Positions 16,201-23,491 of a stretch of 23,609 nucleotides of DNA are shown piece after piece. The translations under genes and the position numbers were made by a program. The stretch lies in the NCBI GenBank assembly GCA_036521995.1, contig DATDGR010000053.1, forward strand, positions 1-23,609, read 5' to 3'. Within the stretch, counting starts at the first letter, position 1; the number at the start of each line of letters is the position of its first letter. Under the pieces are notes generated by a model. It was not told the origin of the DNA, did not search any database, and saw only the letters and a list, made by a program, of their open reading frames with translations. This stretch comes from Gp13-AA77 sp036521995 (GTDB taxonomy: Bacteria; Acidobacteriota; Terriglobia; UBA7540).

Positions 16201-16647
16201 GTTGAACGTGTCGCGGCGCGACAAGAACACGATCCGCTTGCTGTCCGGGAACCAGCTTAGGACCTGATTGTGGATGCCCATACGTTCGCTGATCGGCGGG
16301 CCGCCCGGATGAAACGTCAGTTGTCTTGGATCGCCGCCTGCGGCCGGCATCACGTAAACGTTGAAATTCCCGTCATACTGCCCCGTAAAAGCGATGGAGC
16401 CCCCGTCCGGCGAGAACTTTGGAAAGAGCTCAAGCCCGGGGTGCGCGGTGATACGCCGCGCCACTCCGCCCTCGCGCGACACCAGCCACAGATCGCCCGC
16501 GTAGCTGAAAACAATCTGATTCTTGGAAACATCCGGAAACCGCATCAGGCGCCCTTCGGCTTCCTGTCCGAACCCGGCCGCAGGCAGCAAAGTGATTAAG
16601 CCGACGCCGAGAACCGCGGCCAAAAGCCAGGGTCGAAAACCCTTCAT
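13213..16647 (-). CDS. Tricorn protease homologue (propeller, PDZ and S41-type peptidase), exported
   Basis: From ATG 16647 (GGAGGAG 8 nt upstream; a TTG at 16653 is less likely) the protein has 1144 aa and a signal peptide at about residues 1-28 ending FGQ. Residues about 35-560 carry repeated propeller motifs (FSPDGGSIAF, FSPDGTRMAY, WSPDGRWIAYLSD, WSPDSKKLLY, WSPDSHWVAY). A Pro/Thr/Glu-rich linker lies at about 565-615, more propeller blades follow to about 700, then a helical domain, a PDZ-like segment (EVKEGDYLLAVNGRPL, about 857-874) and the S41 core. Catalytic residues match tricorn: His803 in SNSHTYVGGGD, Ser1027 in AASDGDYF, and Glu1085 in VIENRGVAPD, the Ser-Glu spacing of 58 equalling that of the archaeal enzyme (965/1023). 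It should degrade peptides outside the cytoplasm, the propellers gating access. Length is within the range of bacterial tricorn-like proteins. Confidence 0.92.
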   Translation of the reverse strand: MKGFRPWLLAAVLGVGLITLLPAAGFGQEAEGRLMRFPDVSKNQIVFSYAGDLWLVSREGGVARRITAHPGLELFPKFSPDGGSIAFTGQYDGNFNVYVMPAAGGDPRQLTFHPGGPPISERMGIHNQVLSWFPDSKRIVFLSRRDTFNGWFGRPFVVSAAGGLPVRLPIDMGGLMSFSPDGTRMAYNRIFRNFRTWKRYTGGMAQDIWIYNFKTNQIEQMPHTEWTDTFPMWHQDTIYFDSDRGPEHRLNLYSYGLKTHEIRQLTHFQDFDVEWPSLGPDAIVFENGGYLYVFDLKTGKAQKVTIDLAGGRELARRHWTNVAKLVTAFDLAPDGKRAVLTARGDVFTVPAKEGSIRNITETPGIREKDATWSPDGRWIAYLSDRSGEDELYIAPQDGSAPERRITFDGSMFRLAPVWSPDSKKLLYADKSLRLFYVDITEKKPVLIDQARYFDLNQYVWSPDSHWVAYGKNAQNHNEVLYFYSLDRSKITPVTTDFYNSHSPAFDPEGRYFYFLSERDYNEVLGVFDSEFSNPEATRIYAVTLRADTPSPFAPESDEVTVKPPATPTPVPGTPPGGAPPTAGEAGSKPSAEEKAAKPETEKKEPFRIDLDGIGNRIVALPVPYGNYRSVQAATGRVFYVSAPMFGLDGPLPGQSPAIHLFDLKERKDHLLVDGANNFALSFDGSKLLYSALPAVGGGEGGGGRIYGIVDAKVPEGTAPPHKVGDGALNLAHLETEVDPRAEWKQMFNEVWRQERDYFFEPSMNGVNWAAERDKYAQLLPYVADRYDLTSIMGEMIGELSNSHTYVGGGDSPDLTPVNVGLLGADFEADDEHGLYRFKKIYPGENWDPGLRSPLTEPGVEVKEGDYLLAVNGRPLKVPENPYQAFLNTANENVTLTVNNKPTEDGAHKVVVKPLSNDFGLHELDWIDTNRRKVDEATGGKVGYVYLPDMGASGLNQFVKQFFPQIRKEGLVIDVRYNGGGFVDQIIFERLRRILAGMEAARNFESGTEPDPVLYGYMACVTNHYAASDGDYFSYFFKKYKLGPLIGTRTWGGVRGIRGEIRLMDGGYITRPEFSLYGLDSQWVIENRGVAPDIEVDNRPDLVMAGHDPQLEKAIEILMQEIREHPKTLPPRPPDLPAYPAGPGR

Positions 16648-16700
16648 CTGCAATTCTCCTCCTGTTTCCGGGGCGGTACCGGCGCCCGGTGAAGAGGGCG

Positions 16701-16706
16701 ATTATA
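16701..16706 (-). promoter_or_regulatory. Consensus -10 box upstream of the tricorn-like gene
   Basis: The minus strand reads TATAAT at 16706-16701, 54 nt before the ATG at 16647. No good -35 hexamer is found 16-18 nt upstream. The position in a divergent intergenic region supports promoter function. Confidence 0.4.
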
Positions 16707-16861
16707 TGCGATTCAGCGCGCTGCAGGATTAGAATCGAGCGATCAGGCCGCGGTCATTGCACGGAATAGGTTATGATTCCTGTTCCGGGGGGAGCGCGAA
16801 CGACGAGATCATATCCATCCTGCCCGTGGCGATCTCGTCCAGAGGATCTCCGGAGGCTTTC

Positions 16862-18535
16862 ATGATGCTTTCATTCTGCAGACTCGATGGCTTTCGCCGT
16901 CAGAATCACAAGGCGCACGTTCGTATCCCGTTCTCTAGCGCTCTTTTCTGTCCTTGCCAGGCGGCCAGCCTGATGATACTCGCAGTTTCTCTTCTGGCGG
17001 GCTCGATGGCCTTGGCCACCGACGTCACGACCTATCACAACGACACGGCCCGCACGGGCCAGAACCTGCAAGAGACGATTCTCACCCCTAGCAACGTCAA
17101 TTCCTCGACCTTCGGCAAGCTGTTCACTGTCTCCGTGGACGGCGTGATCGACGCCCAGCCCCTTTACCTGTTTTCGGTTTCGATTTCGGGCGGAACGCAC
17201 AACGTCCTCTATACGGTCACCGAGAACGATAGCGTTTACGCCTTCGACGCCGACACCGGGGCTCCGCTGTGGCAGGTCTCTGTGCTGGGAGCGGGTGAGA
17301 CCCCGTCCGACACGCGTAATTGCAGCCAGATTACCCCGGAGATCGGGATCACCTCCACACCGGTGATCGATCGCGCCAGCGGCACTCACGGCACGATCTA
17401 TGTGGTGGCGATGAGCAAGAATTCTTCCGGAACGTACTTTCAGCGCCTCCACGCCCTCGATCTGACGACTGGCGCGGAGGAGTTCGGAGGGCCGGTCACG
17501 GTCCAGGCGAAGTACCCCGGCATGGGCGACAACAGCCAGGGCGGGTTCGTGGTCTTTGATCCCAAGCAGTATGCGGAGCGGGCCGGCCTGCTGCTGCTGA
17601 ACCACGTCATCTACACAGCTTGGACCTCACACTGCGATATCCGTCCTTACACCGGCTGGCTGATCGGCTACAGCGAGAGCACGCTGGCGCAAACCGGAGT
17701 GCTGGACGTCACACCCAACGGCAACGAGGGAGCGATCTGGCAAGCGGGTGACGGCCTGGCGGCCGCCGAAGGCAACATCTACTTTCTCGATGCCAACGGC
17801 ACTTTCGACACCACTCTCAACGTGCAGGGCTTCCCCAACCAGGGCGATTACGGAAACGCATTCGTTAAAGTGTCGACGGTCAAGAACAAACTGACAGCGG
17901 CCGACTATTTCACCATGTACAACACGGTCGCCGAATCGGACGCCGACGAGGACCTGGGCTCCGGCGGCGTGATGCTGCTGCCGCCGCTGAAGGACTCGAG
18001 CGGCGCCACGCAATCCTTGGGAATCGGCGCCGGCAAGGACGGGAACATCTACATCGTGAACCGGAACCATATGGGGAAGTTCAATCCCAACAACGACAGC
18101 GCCATTTATCAGGAGATTGACGGCGCTCTGCCGGGCGGAGACTGGTCGATGCCGGCCTTCTTCGCCGGCGATGTCTATTTCGGACCGCAAGGGAACAACC
18201 TGCTGCAGTTTCAGTTTTCAAAGGCTAGGCTCTCCACCTCGCCTGTCTCCAGAAGCGCGGTCAGCTTTGAGTATCCCGGCAGCACGCCGAGCGTCTCCGC
18301 CAACGGCAAAAGCAATGGGATCGTGTGGGCCATCGAGCATAGCAATCCCTCGGTGCTGCACGCTTACAATGCCGCGAGTCTCGCGACCGAGCTCTATAAC
18401 AGCAGTCAGGCCTCCGGCGGGCGCGATCAGTTCGGAAGTGCCAGCCATTTTGGAACCCCCACCATCGTGAATGGCAAGGTCTATGTGGGCACGACCACCG
18501 GGGTGGCCGCATTCGGCCTGATCGGCGGTAACTAG
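16862..18535 (+). CDS. Secreted PQQ-type beta-propeller protein
   Basis: The start is set at ATG 16862 (or 16865) by CGGAGG at 16849-16854, giving 557 aa; a frame extending to TTG 16757 has no RBS. A long basic N-region is followed by a hydrophobic stretch (MILAVSLLAGSMALA, about residues 38-52), so export is likely. The mature part begins TTYHNDTARTGQNLQETILT and contains repeated propeller blades of the pyrroloquinoline-quinone/WD-like kind, e.g. TVTENDSVYAFDADTGAPLW (about 118-137), GKDGNIYIVNRNHMGKF and GKVYVGTTTGVAAFG at the end. No quinoprotein active-site motifs or haem-binding CxxCH are seen, so enzyme activity is not claimed. This protein type recurs in Acidobacteriota as a secreted protein of unknown role. 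The C45-type hydrolase follows after 80 nt on the same strand. Confidence 0.8.
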   Translation: MMLSFCRLDGFRRQNHKAHVRIPFSSALFCPCQAASLMILAVSLLAGSMALATDVTTYHNDTARTGQNLQETILTPSNVNSSTFGKLFTVSVDGVIDAQPLYLFSVSISGGTHNVLYTVTENDSVYAFDADTGAPLWQVSVLGAGETPSDTRNCSQITPEIGITSTPVIDRASGTHGTIYVVAMSKNSSGTYFQRLHALDLTTGAEEFGGPVTVQAKYPGMGDNSQGGFVVFDPKQYAERAGLLLLNHVIYTAWTSHCDIRPYTGWLIGYSESTLAQTGVLDVTPNGNEGAIWQAGDGLAAAEGNIYFLDANGTFDTTLNVQGFPNQGDYGNAFVKVSTVKNKLTAADYFTMYNTVAESDADEDLGSGGVMLLPPLKDSSGATQSLGIGAGKDGNIYIVNRNHMGKFNPNNDSAIYQEIDGALPGGDWSMPAFFAGDVYFGPQGNNLLQFQFSKARLSTSPVSRSAVSFEYPGSTPSVSANGKSNGIVWAIEHSNPSVLHAYNAASLATELYNSSQASGGRDQFGSASHFGTPTIVNGKVYVGTTTGVAAFGLIGGN

Positions 18536-18553
18536 AGCACCGTGCGGTCAGAG

Positions 18554-18568
18554 TCCGCCGGCGGCGGA
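18554..18568 (+). other. Short GC-rich hairpin between two genes
   Basis: TCCGCC and GGCGGA flank a 3-nt loop (18554-18568), 19 nt after the propeller gene's stop. There is no T-run after it, so it is not a standard intrinsic terminator; it may only attenuate read-through or stabilise the upstream 3' end. Confidence 0.3.
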
Positions 18569-18615
18569 AGGACTAGACCGGGGGCCGGCCTGGAGATTTC
18601 GGTCTGAGGTGAATC

Positions 18616-20037
18616 ATGCGTCGTTCGGTCTATCTGGTTATTCTTGGGTCTTTGGCCACCGCCGCGCTGGCCAACGCTTTCGTGGCGCGCAATCCTCAGA
18701 CTGATTCACGCCTGAAGAGGGCCTCGCGCCGTCCGTCGCAGAACGGTTGGACGTTCGTGCATCTCGAAGGCACGCCGGACGAAGTTGGCTTTCAGAACGG
18801 CTATCTGCTGGCTCCCGAGATCGCCGACCTGGAGCGGGTGGTCGCACTCGAAGAAAGCCGCGACTCCGGGAAGGACTGGAGGTTCTTCCGCGACGCGGCA
18901 AAGAAAATGATGTGGCCGCACATCGAACAGGAGTACCGCGAGGAGCTGCAGGGGATCGCCGAGGGGTTGAACGCGCGCGGCGTCAAGCTCGACCTCTGGG
19001 ACGTGGTGGCGATCAATGCGTTTCCAGAATGGAACTATTACGCCGCCCAGTACGACAAGGACCATGGCGCCAGGCCGCTCGCCAGCCTGGCTGCGCCCGA
19101 ACACTGCAGCGCGTTTGTGGCCACGGGGAGTTACACCAAAGACGGCAGGGTGGTGATGGCGCACAACAACTGGAGCGGCTACCTCGATGGCGAGCGCTGG
19201 ACCATGATCTTTGACATTGTGCCGGAGAAGGGAAATCGCATCCTGATGGATGGGCTTCCCGGCGTCATTCACAGCGGGGACGATTTCGGCATCAACTCGG
19301 CCGGTATCCTCATTACCGAGACCACTATTTCTGATTTCTTCGGATACGACCCAAGCGGGATTCCCGAATTTGTCCGCGCCCGGAAGGCCATGCAGTACGC
19401 CAACTCCATTGACGATTTCGCGGCCATCATGAAGCAGGGCAACAACGGCGGCTACGCGAATGATTGGCTGGTGGCGGATACCAAGACCAACGAGATCGCC
19501 AGCCTGGAATTGGGTCTGAAGAACGTGAACCTGGAACGCAAACAGGACGGCTACTTTGTAGGTTCCAATTTTCCCATCAACCCTAAGCTGGCGGAGGAGG
19601 AGACCCGCTTTCCCCTTAAGGATATGGCGGCCAGCGCCAACGCCCGCCATGTGCGCTGGGACCAGCTCATGGCCGAGAACAAAGGCAGCATCGACGTGGA
19701 GGCCGCGCAAAGGTTCCTGGCGGACCACTACGACAGTTACACCGGACGGGAAGAACCGAGTGAGCGCACGCTGTGTGGTCACCTCGACCTGTCGCCGCGC
19801 GGATCCCTGCCTTGGCAGCCGCCATACGGCATCGCCGGCGCCGTTCAAAATAAGGTTGTGGATTCCACCCTGGCGGAGCGCATGTCCTTCACGGCGCATG
19901 CCGGTCACGCCTGCGGCCTCGACTTCAAGGCCGCGGCGCACTTGCAGGCGCATCCCGAGTTCTCCTGGGAGAAGCCTTACCTGCACGACATGAATGCCTA
20001 CCCCTGGACGACCTTCTCCGTTGAGTCTCAACGTTGA
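18616..20037 (+). CDS. C45/phospholipase-B-like Ntn hydrolase, exported
   Basis: This 473-aa protein starts at ATG 18616 with TGAGGTG at 18605-18611 and a signal peptide in residues 1-22. It resembles the C45 peptidase/phospholipase-B-like superfamily of self-cleaving N-terminal-nucleophile hydrolases. GTPDEVGFQNGYLLAPEI (52-69) is the usual early motif, and EHCSAFVATGSYTKDGRVV places the likely nucleophile Cys164, which becomes the new N-terminus after autocleavage; AHNNWSGY (182-189) and GVIHSGDDFGINSAGI follow. Known members hydrolyse amide or ester bonds in N-acyl amino acids, penicillin-type amides or phospholipids; the substrate cannot be told here. The C-terminal DMNAYPWTTFSVESQR and the downstream noncoding DNA recur exactly at 23157-23273, beyond the permease. 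Probably co-transcribed with the propeller gene. Confidence 0.85.
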   Translation: MRRSVYLVILGSLATAALANAFVARNPQTDSRLKRASRRPSQNGWTFVHLEGTPDEVGFQNGYLLAPEIADLERVVALEESRDSGKDWRFFRDAAKKMMWPHIEQEYREELQGIAEGLNARGVKLDLWDVVAINAFPEWNYYAAQYDKDHGARPLASLAAPEHCSAFVATGSYTKDGRVVMAHNNWSGYLDGERWTMIFDIVPEKGNRILMDGLPGVIHSGDDFGINSAGILITETTISDFFGYDPSGIPEFVRARKAMQYANSIDDFAAIMKQGNNGGYANDWLVADTKTNEIASLELGLKNVNLERKQDGYFVGSNFPINPKLAEEETRFPLKDMAASANARHVRWDQLMAENKGSIDVEAAQRFLADHYDSYTGREEPSERTLCGHLDLSPRGSLPWQPPYGIAGAVQNKVVDSTLAERMSFTAHAGHACGLDFKAAAHLQAHPEFSWEKPYLHDMNAYPWTTFSVESQR

Positions 20038-20102
20038 ACCTGGAACGATTACAGTTAAGAGACGCTGCACGTCCTACGGTGCGAGGCGAGAGCACGAACC
20101 AT
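19986..20102 (+). repeat. 117-bp direct repeat, left copy
   Basis: Identical over 117 nt to 23157-23273, in the same orientation, 3171 bp away. It covers the last 52 nt of the C45-type gene including its TGA, plus 65 nt of downstream DNA. Similarity fades rather than stopping sharply at both ends (one A/G difference at 19985, then partial matching after 20102). Confidence 0.95.
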
Positions 20103-20426
20103 AGCTACGCCTTGCCGGCTATACATGCATGCGGCCGCGCGCTTGGTCTGCCGTAAAGGGCGGAGCGAGGAGGGCTGAGCGTTGGGAGGAAAGGGCCGCA
20201 GGTCACGCGCTGAACCCGCACAACTCCGCGCTGCCGGTTAAGGTTCCGGGCAGGGCGTAGCACTTTCACTCCAGCCAAAGCTGTCGGGCGAGCCGTTGGG
20301 ATGCACTCAGGCGTCCATATCCGGACGCGCCTGGCCCGGAATCGAACGCTTGTCTTTAAGGATTCGGCGCAAAGCTCAACAAAACACGACCATTGTCAGC
20401 GGCATTCCGGTTGCAGGTCAGAATGA
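20038..20426. other. Intergenic region between the C45-type gene and the permease
   Basis: No gene is seen in these 389 nt. The first 65 nt belong to the 117-bp repeat. A small hairpin (GCGTCC/GGACGC, 20311-20328) and a CTGCC/GGCAG hairpin near 20240-20265 are present. A T-arm-like string on the minus strand near 20345 does not extend to a tRNA. No -10 box upstream of the permease stands out. Confidence 0.5.
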
Positions 20427-23090
20427 GTGTTGTCGAGCTTGCTTTTTGACCTCCGATACTCAGCGAGAAGTTTCATACGAAGGCCTGGGTTGGCTCTGGC
20501 CTTGTTATTCACGATTGCGCTCGGCATCGCCAGCTGTGTTTCTGTCCATGGATTCGTTCAGGGCTTGACAAGACCTTCGTCTCCGCTGGGCTCTCTCGAC
20601 CGGCTCGTCTCGGTATTCGGGCGAGACGAGCGTGGCGAAACAGGGCCGCTCTCCAAGCAACAGTATCTGTACGCCGAAAGCCGGCACGATGTATTCCAAT
20701 GGCTTGGCGCGGCGCGCGTATCGCCAGGCACCGTCATAATGGCCGGCCAAACGGCCCTGGTGCCGATAGCCGCCGTGACGCCCAACCTCGCCGGAGCCTT
20801 CGGTCTGCCGCTGGACCATGGTGTTGTGATCAGCCATCGCATCTGGCAGGGCGACTTCGGTGCGGCGGCCGACGTTCGCGGTAAGGAGATTCAGATCGAT
20901 GGCGTGACCGCTCGCATCAGCGGTGTTGCGCCGGATTGGCTGGAAGGGATATATCGCGAGCGCCCCGTTGACGTCTGGAAGCCTTTGCAAGAGGAAGTCT
21001 TACAACGGCTCGACGATCACTCCCGCAATCTCTGGGTCCTCGCAGGGCTGGACCGTCACATTTTGCCGCGTGAGGCGCAGGCAGCCGTTCAGCCTGGGCA
21101 CCGCGCCAGCGAGCTGGCCGTGGTGCGTTACACCGGCATGATGCCCGAGATGGCGGCGGGCATCTCACGGGTCGGCACACTCCTGGAGCTCGCGGCCGGC
21201 GTAGTGTTCTTTATTGCCTGCGTCAATGTGGGTTTGTTCCAAGTCGGACGCGCCTTTACGCGCTTCCATGAGACTGCCCTTCGCGTCGCCCTCGGAGCCA
21301 GCCGCGCTCAACTCGTCCACGAACTACTCTCCGATAGCGTACTGATCTCGGTTGCTGGCGGAGGATTAGGCATGCTGCTCGCTGTGTGGACGTCGTATCT
21401 TGTTCCTGCACTCCTCTACGACCAGGATGCGCAGCATCTGATATTCGCGCCGGACCTGTTCAGCATCGCCGAGGCGTCCGTCGTGTGTGTCGGAATCACA
21501 ACCTTGTGCGGTCTGCTACCGGCCCTGGCAATTCCGCATAAGCGCCCGATGAACGTTCTTCAGGGAGACAGGGCTGGAAGTTCGCCGACGATGCGACGCC
21601 TGCGGCTCGGACTTGTGGCGGCACAAATGGGGAGCTGCTGCGTCCTCGTGATGTCGACTGCTTTCCTGCTCGACGGTCTTCGCGCTGCGCTGGTTACGAG
21701 CGCGGGCCAGCGGCTCGGGCATACCGTTTTTGCCACCGTGCAGGCGAATCCACGTGTGGCCATCGAATATTTCCAGCGAGCCGAGGACGCGGCGAGAGCA
21801 GTGCCCGGTGTATCCGGGATCGAATGGGCCGGAACGCTCCAGGGAAGTGAACCCATACGGCAGTCATTCCGCATCGAGCCGGCACAGTTGCCGCTGCGCG
21901 AAATCACCCTGGACACCGATTGGATCACGGCTGACTCGCTCAAGCTCTTCAGCCTCCCGCTTACGGCCGGGCGCATGTTCGGGACCGCAGAGCGAACGTG
22001 CCGAGTCGCGATCGTGAATACCGAGGCAGCCGAAGAACTCTTCGGCGGCTACACAGCCGGCCGAACCCTGCGAGATCCTGAGGGCAACCCGCCGCTCGAA
22101 ATCATCGGCGTGGTCGCCATGCGAAAGCCGGAGCACGCCAAGAAAAGCCTGCCCACACTCTACTACGACTATACCGGTCACGAAGATGCTCCACCAGGAA
22201 AAACCAGTGACGTGCGATTTCGCGCGGCCGTTGCTTCGGAGCTCGGCTGGGCCGAGCTCGAAACCAATGTCGTGTCGCCAGGCTATCTCGATGCAATAGG
22301 AAACAAGCTAATCGCGGGCCAGGGTCTTGCCGGCCACAAAAAATCCACGGAATGCCGTATCGGCATCGTCAATCAGGAGGCCGCCGACCTCTACTTCGAT
22401 GGAAACGCGGTTGGAGCCGCGGTTATCGACGAGCAAGGCCGCCGCACCGGCATCGTCGGGGTAGTGCATTCGGAGCCACTCGGAACTTTCCAGCGGCGTG
22501 CGGAGCCTGCGTTGTATCTCCCGATGTCGCAGGACACCCTCACACGGATGAGCATGATGATCCGTGTGCGAAAGGTAAGCGGCCTTCTTTTGGACGATCT
22601 GCTCCGCAGGCTTGAGGCGGTGCCAGGGCACGCCCCGAGTCCGGTCCTCGTGAGGACGTTCGAAGCGTACCTCAATCAGACTTCGCTGGCGCCATTACGC
22701 ATTGCGACCCTGATTCTTGGCGTCTCGGCCACGATGGCGCTCCTGCTCAGCGTTCTCGGCCTGTTTGGCGCCTTGAACGACGCTGCGCGACAACGCCGCC
22801 GCGAGTTAGCAATTCGCATTGCTCTCGGAGCGCAACGCTGGCGCGTAATCGGTCAAGTGCTGGGAGAAGGAGTACGGCTTGCTGCCGCAGGCACCCTGGC
22901 AGGCATGCTCGCGTCCCTTGCGTTATCGCGATGGATGAGCGGAATCACACGGGGCAGCGGTTGGCCGGCCTTATGGGTGTGGCTAGCAGCGCCGATTGCG
23001 TTAGCGGGGGTGGTTACAATGGCAAGCGTCCTACCCGCGCGCCGGGCGTTGATGGTGAACCCACTCATGATCATGCGCGAGGACAATTGA
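20427..23090 (+). CDS. ABC transporter permease, FtsX/MacB type with duplicated halves (ADOP-like)
   Basis: This 887-aa membrane protein starts at GTG 20427, with AGGTCA upstream; an ATG at 20423 is out of frame. The N-terminus FDLRYSARSFIRRPGLALALLF is typical of the large permeases called ADOP in Acidobacteriota. Layout: TM1 about 21-45, a periplasmic MacB-like domain to about 248, TM2-4 (about 250-370) with the coupling motif TALRVALGASRAQLVHELL, TM5 about 393-418, a second periplasmic domain to about 755, and three C-terminal TMs with the second coupling motif ELAIRIALGAQRWRVIGQVL, ending LPARRALMVNPLMIMRE. No ATPase gene adjoins, as usual for this family, so an unlinked ATPase would drive it. 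It probably acts in mechanotransmission or export like MacB; substrate unknown. It sits between the 117-bp repeats and no PadR regulator gene precedes it. Confidence 0.9.
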   Translation: MLSSLLFDLRYSARSFIRRPGLALALLFTIALGIASCVSVHGFVQGLTRPSSPLGSLDRLVSVFGRDERGETGPLSKQQYLYAESRHDVFQWLGAARVSPGTVIMAGQTALVPIAAVTPNLAGAFGLPLDHGVVISHRIWQGDFGAAADVRGKEIQIDGVTARISGVAPDWLEGIYRERPVDVWKPLQEEVLQRLDDHSRNLWVLAGLDRHILPREAQAAVQPGHRASELAVVRYTGMMPEMAAGISRVGTLLELAAGVVFFIACVNVGLFQVGRAFTRFHETALRVALGASRAQLVHELLSDSVLISVAGGGLGMLLAVWTSYLVPALLYDQDAQHLIFAPDLFSIAEASVVCVGITTLCGLLPALAIPHKRPMNVLQGDRAGSSPTMRRLRLGLVAAQMGSCCVLVMSTAFLLDGLRAALVTSAGQRLGHTVFATVQANPRVAIEYFQRAEDAARAVPGVSGIEWAGTLQGSEPIRQSFRIEPAQLPLREITLDTDWITADSLKLFSLPLTAGRMFGTAERTCRVAIVNTEAAEELFGGYTAGRTLRDPEGNPPLEIIGVVAMRKPEHAKKSLPTLYYDYTGHEDAPPGKTSDVRFRAAVASELGWAELETNVVSPGYLDAIGNKLIAGQGLAGHKKSTECRIGIVNQEAADLYFDGNAVGAAVIDEQGRRTGIVGVVHSEPLGTFQRRAEPALYLPMSQDTLTRMSMMIRVRKVSGLLLDDLLRRLEAVPGHAPSPVLVRTFEAYLNQTSLAPLRIATLILGVSATMALLLSVLGLFGALNDAARQRRRELAIRIALGAQRWRVIGQVLGEGVRLAAAGTLAGMLASLALSRWMSGITRGSGWPALWVWLAAPIALAGVVTMASVLPARRALMVNPLMIMREDN

Positions 23091-23208
23091 CAACGATTTC
23101 GCATTCATATCTTTCCACCAGTACGAATTCCCGCATGGACCCAAGTCCTACCTGCGCGACATGAATGCCTACCCCTGGACGACCTTCTCCGTTGAGTCTC
23201 AACGTTGA
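23089..23208 (+). pseudogene. 3' fragment of a second C45-type hydrolase gene
   Basis: A frame ending with TGA at 23206-23208 reads SFHQYEFPHGPKSYLRDMNAYPW and then the same last residues (TTFSVESQR) as the C45-type protein at 18616. The part before MNAYPW is similar in type but diverged from the intact gene (KPYLHD against KSYLRD), so it derives from a paralogue rather than a plain copy. No start codon, nucleophile region or other domain is present; the match can only be followed back to about the permease stop. It is a remnant with no expected function. Confidence 0.6.
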
Positions 23209-23273
23209 ACCTGGAACGATTACAGTTAAGAGACGCTGCACGTCCTACGGTGCGAGGCGAGAGCACGAACCAT
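23157..23273 (+). repeat. 117-bp direct repeat, right copy
   Basis: Perfect second copy of 19986-20102. Together the two copies bracket the permease gene; recombination between them would remove exactly 3171 bp, including the whole permease. Confidence 0.95.
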
Positions 23274-23290
23274 CTCTACGGTTTGCCGAC

Positions 23291-23377
23291 ATAACTGGCC
23301 AATCGTGATGCCCGCTTGAGGTCTAAATATAGCAGAATATTGAGGTTACAAGCGCGTGCACAGATTGGACCAGTTAT
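23291..23377. repeat. Hairpin element 1 (imperfect inverted repeat, 87 nt)
   Basis: ATAACTGG (23291-23298) pairs with CCAGTTAT (23370-23377), and CCAATC (23299-23304) with GATTGG (23363-23368), leaving one bulged A at 23369. An inner stem GCTTG (23314-23318)/CAAGC (23349-23353) encloses a 30-nt loop. Two 9-nt partly complementary segments separate the inner and outer stems. The element is more AT-rich than the surrounding DNA. Confidence 0.7.
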
Positions 23378-23381
23378 ATCG

Positions 23382-23459
23382 AAATTAACCGGCCAAACTG
23401 CTTGATTATAAAACGCTTACGCCAGATTTAGGTGCAAGCAGATTTGGACCGGTTAATTT
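23382..23459. repeat. Hairpin element 2 (imperfect inverted repeat, 78 nt)
   Basis: AAATTAACCGG (23382-23392) pairs with CCGGTTAATTT (23449-23459), CCAAA (23393-23397) with TTTGG (23443-23447), and CTGCTTG (23398-23404) with CAAGCAG (23435-23441): 23 pairs in total, with single bulged A residues at 23442 and 23448 and a 30-nt loop. The bulge between GG and CC and the loop length are the same as in element 1, which ends 4 nt upstream. Confidence 0.75.
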
Positions 23460-23491
23460 TAACTATACGACCAAGTAGCAACGAATCGGAG

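Larger units (their letters stand above)
23091..23491. other. Intergenic region between convergent permease genes
   Basis: These 401 nt contain no intact gene. In order they hold the C45-type gene remnant, the right 117-bp repeat and, from 23291, an AT-rich stretch with two consecutive hairpin elements. Both flanking genes end here, so promoters are not expected unless a small RNA is encoded. Confidence 0.6.

Noticed and set aside
18554..18568. Intrinsic terminator after the propeller gene
   Set aside because: The hairpin is real but no T-run follows.
18706..20070. 454-aa minus-strand frame opposite the C45-type gene
   Set aside because: Antisense shadow without recognisable motifs.
20330..20360. 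T-arm-like string GTTCGATTC on the minus strand, possible tRNA
   Set aside because: The T-stem does not pair fully and no anticodon arm, D arm or acceptor stem can be drawn.
23291..23459. Reading the two hairpins as integron attC sites
   Set aside because: TAAC/GTTA ends and one-sided bulges are suggestive, but each GTTRRRY-type core has a mismatch, the unpaired central spacer is absent, and no integrase or cassette array is present.
23291..23459. Reading the inverted repeats as operator sites for a GntR-like repressor
   Set aside because: Both flanking genes end here rather than start, so an operator has no obvious promoter to control.
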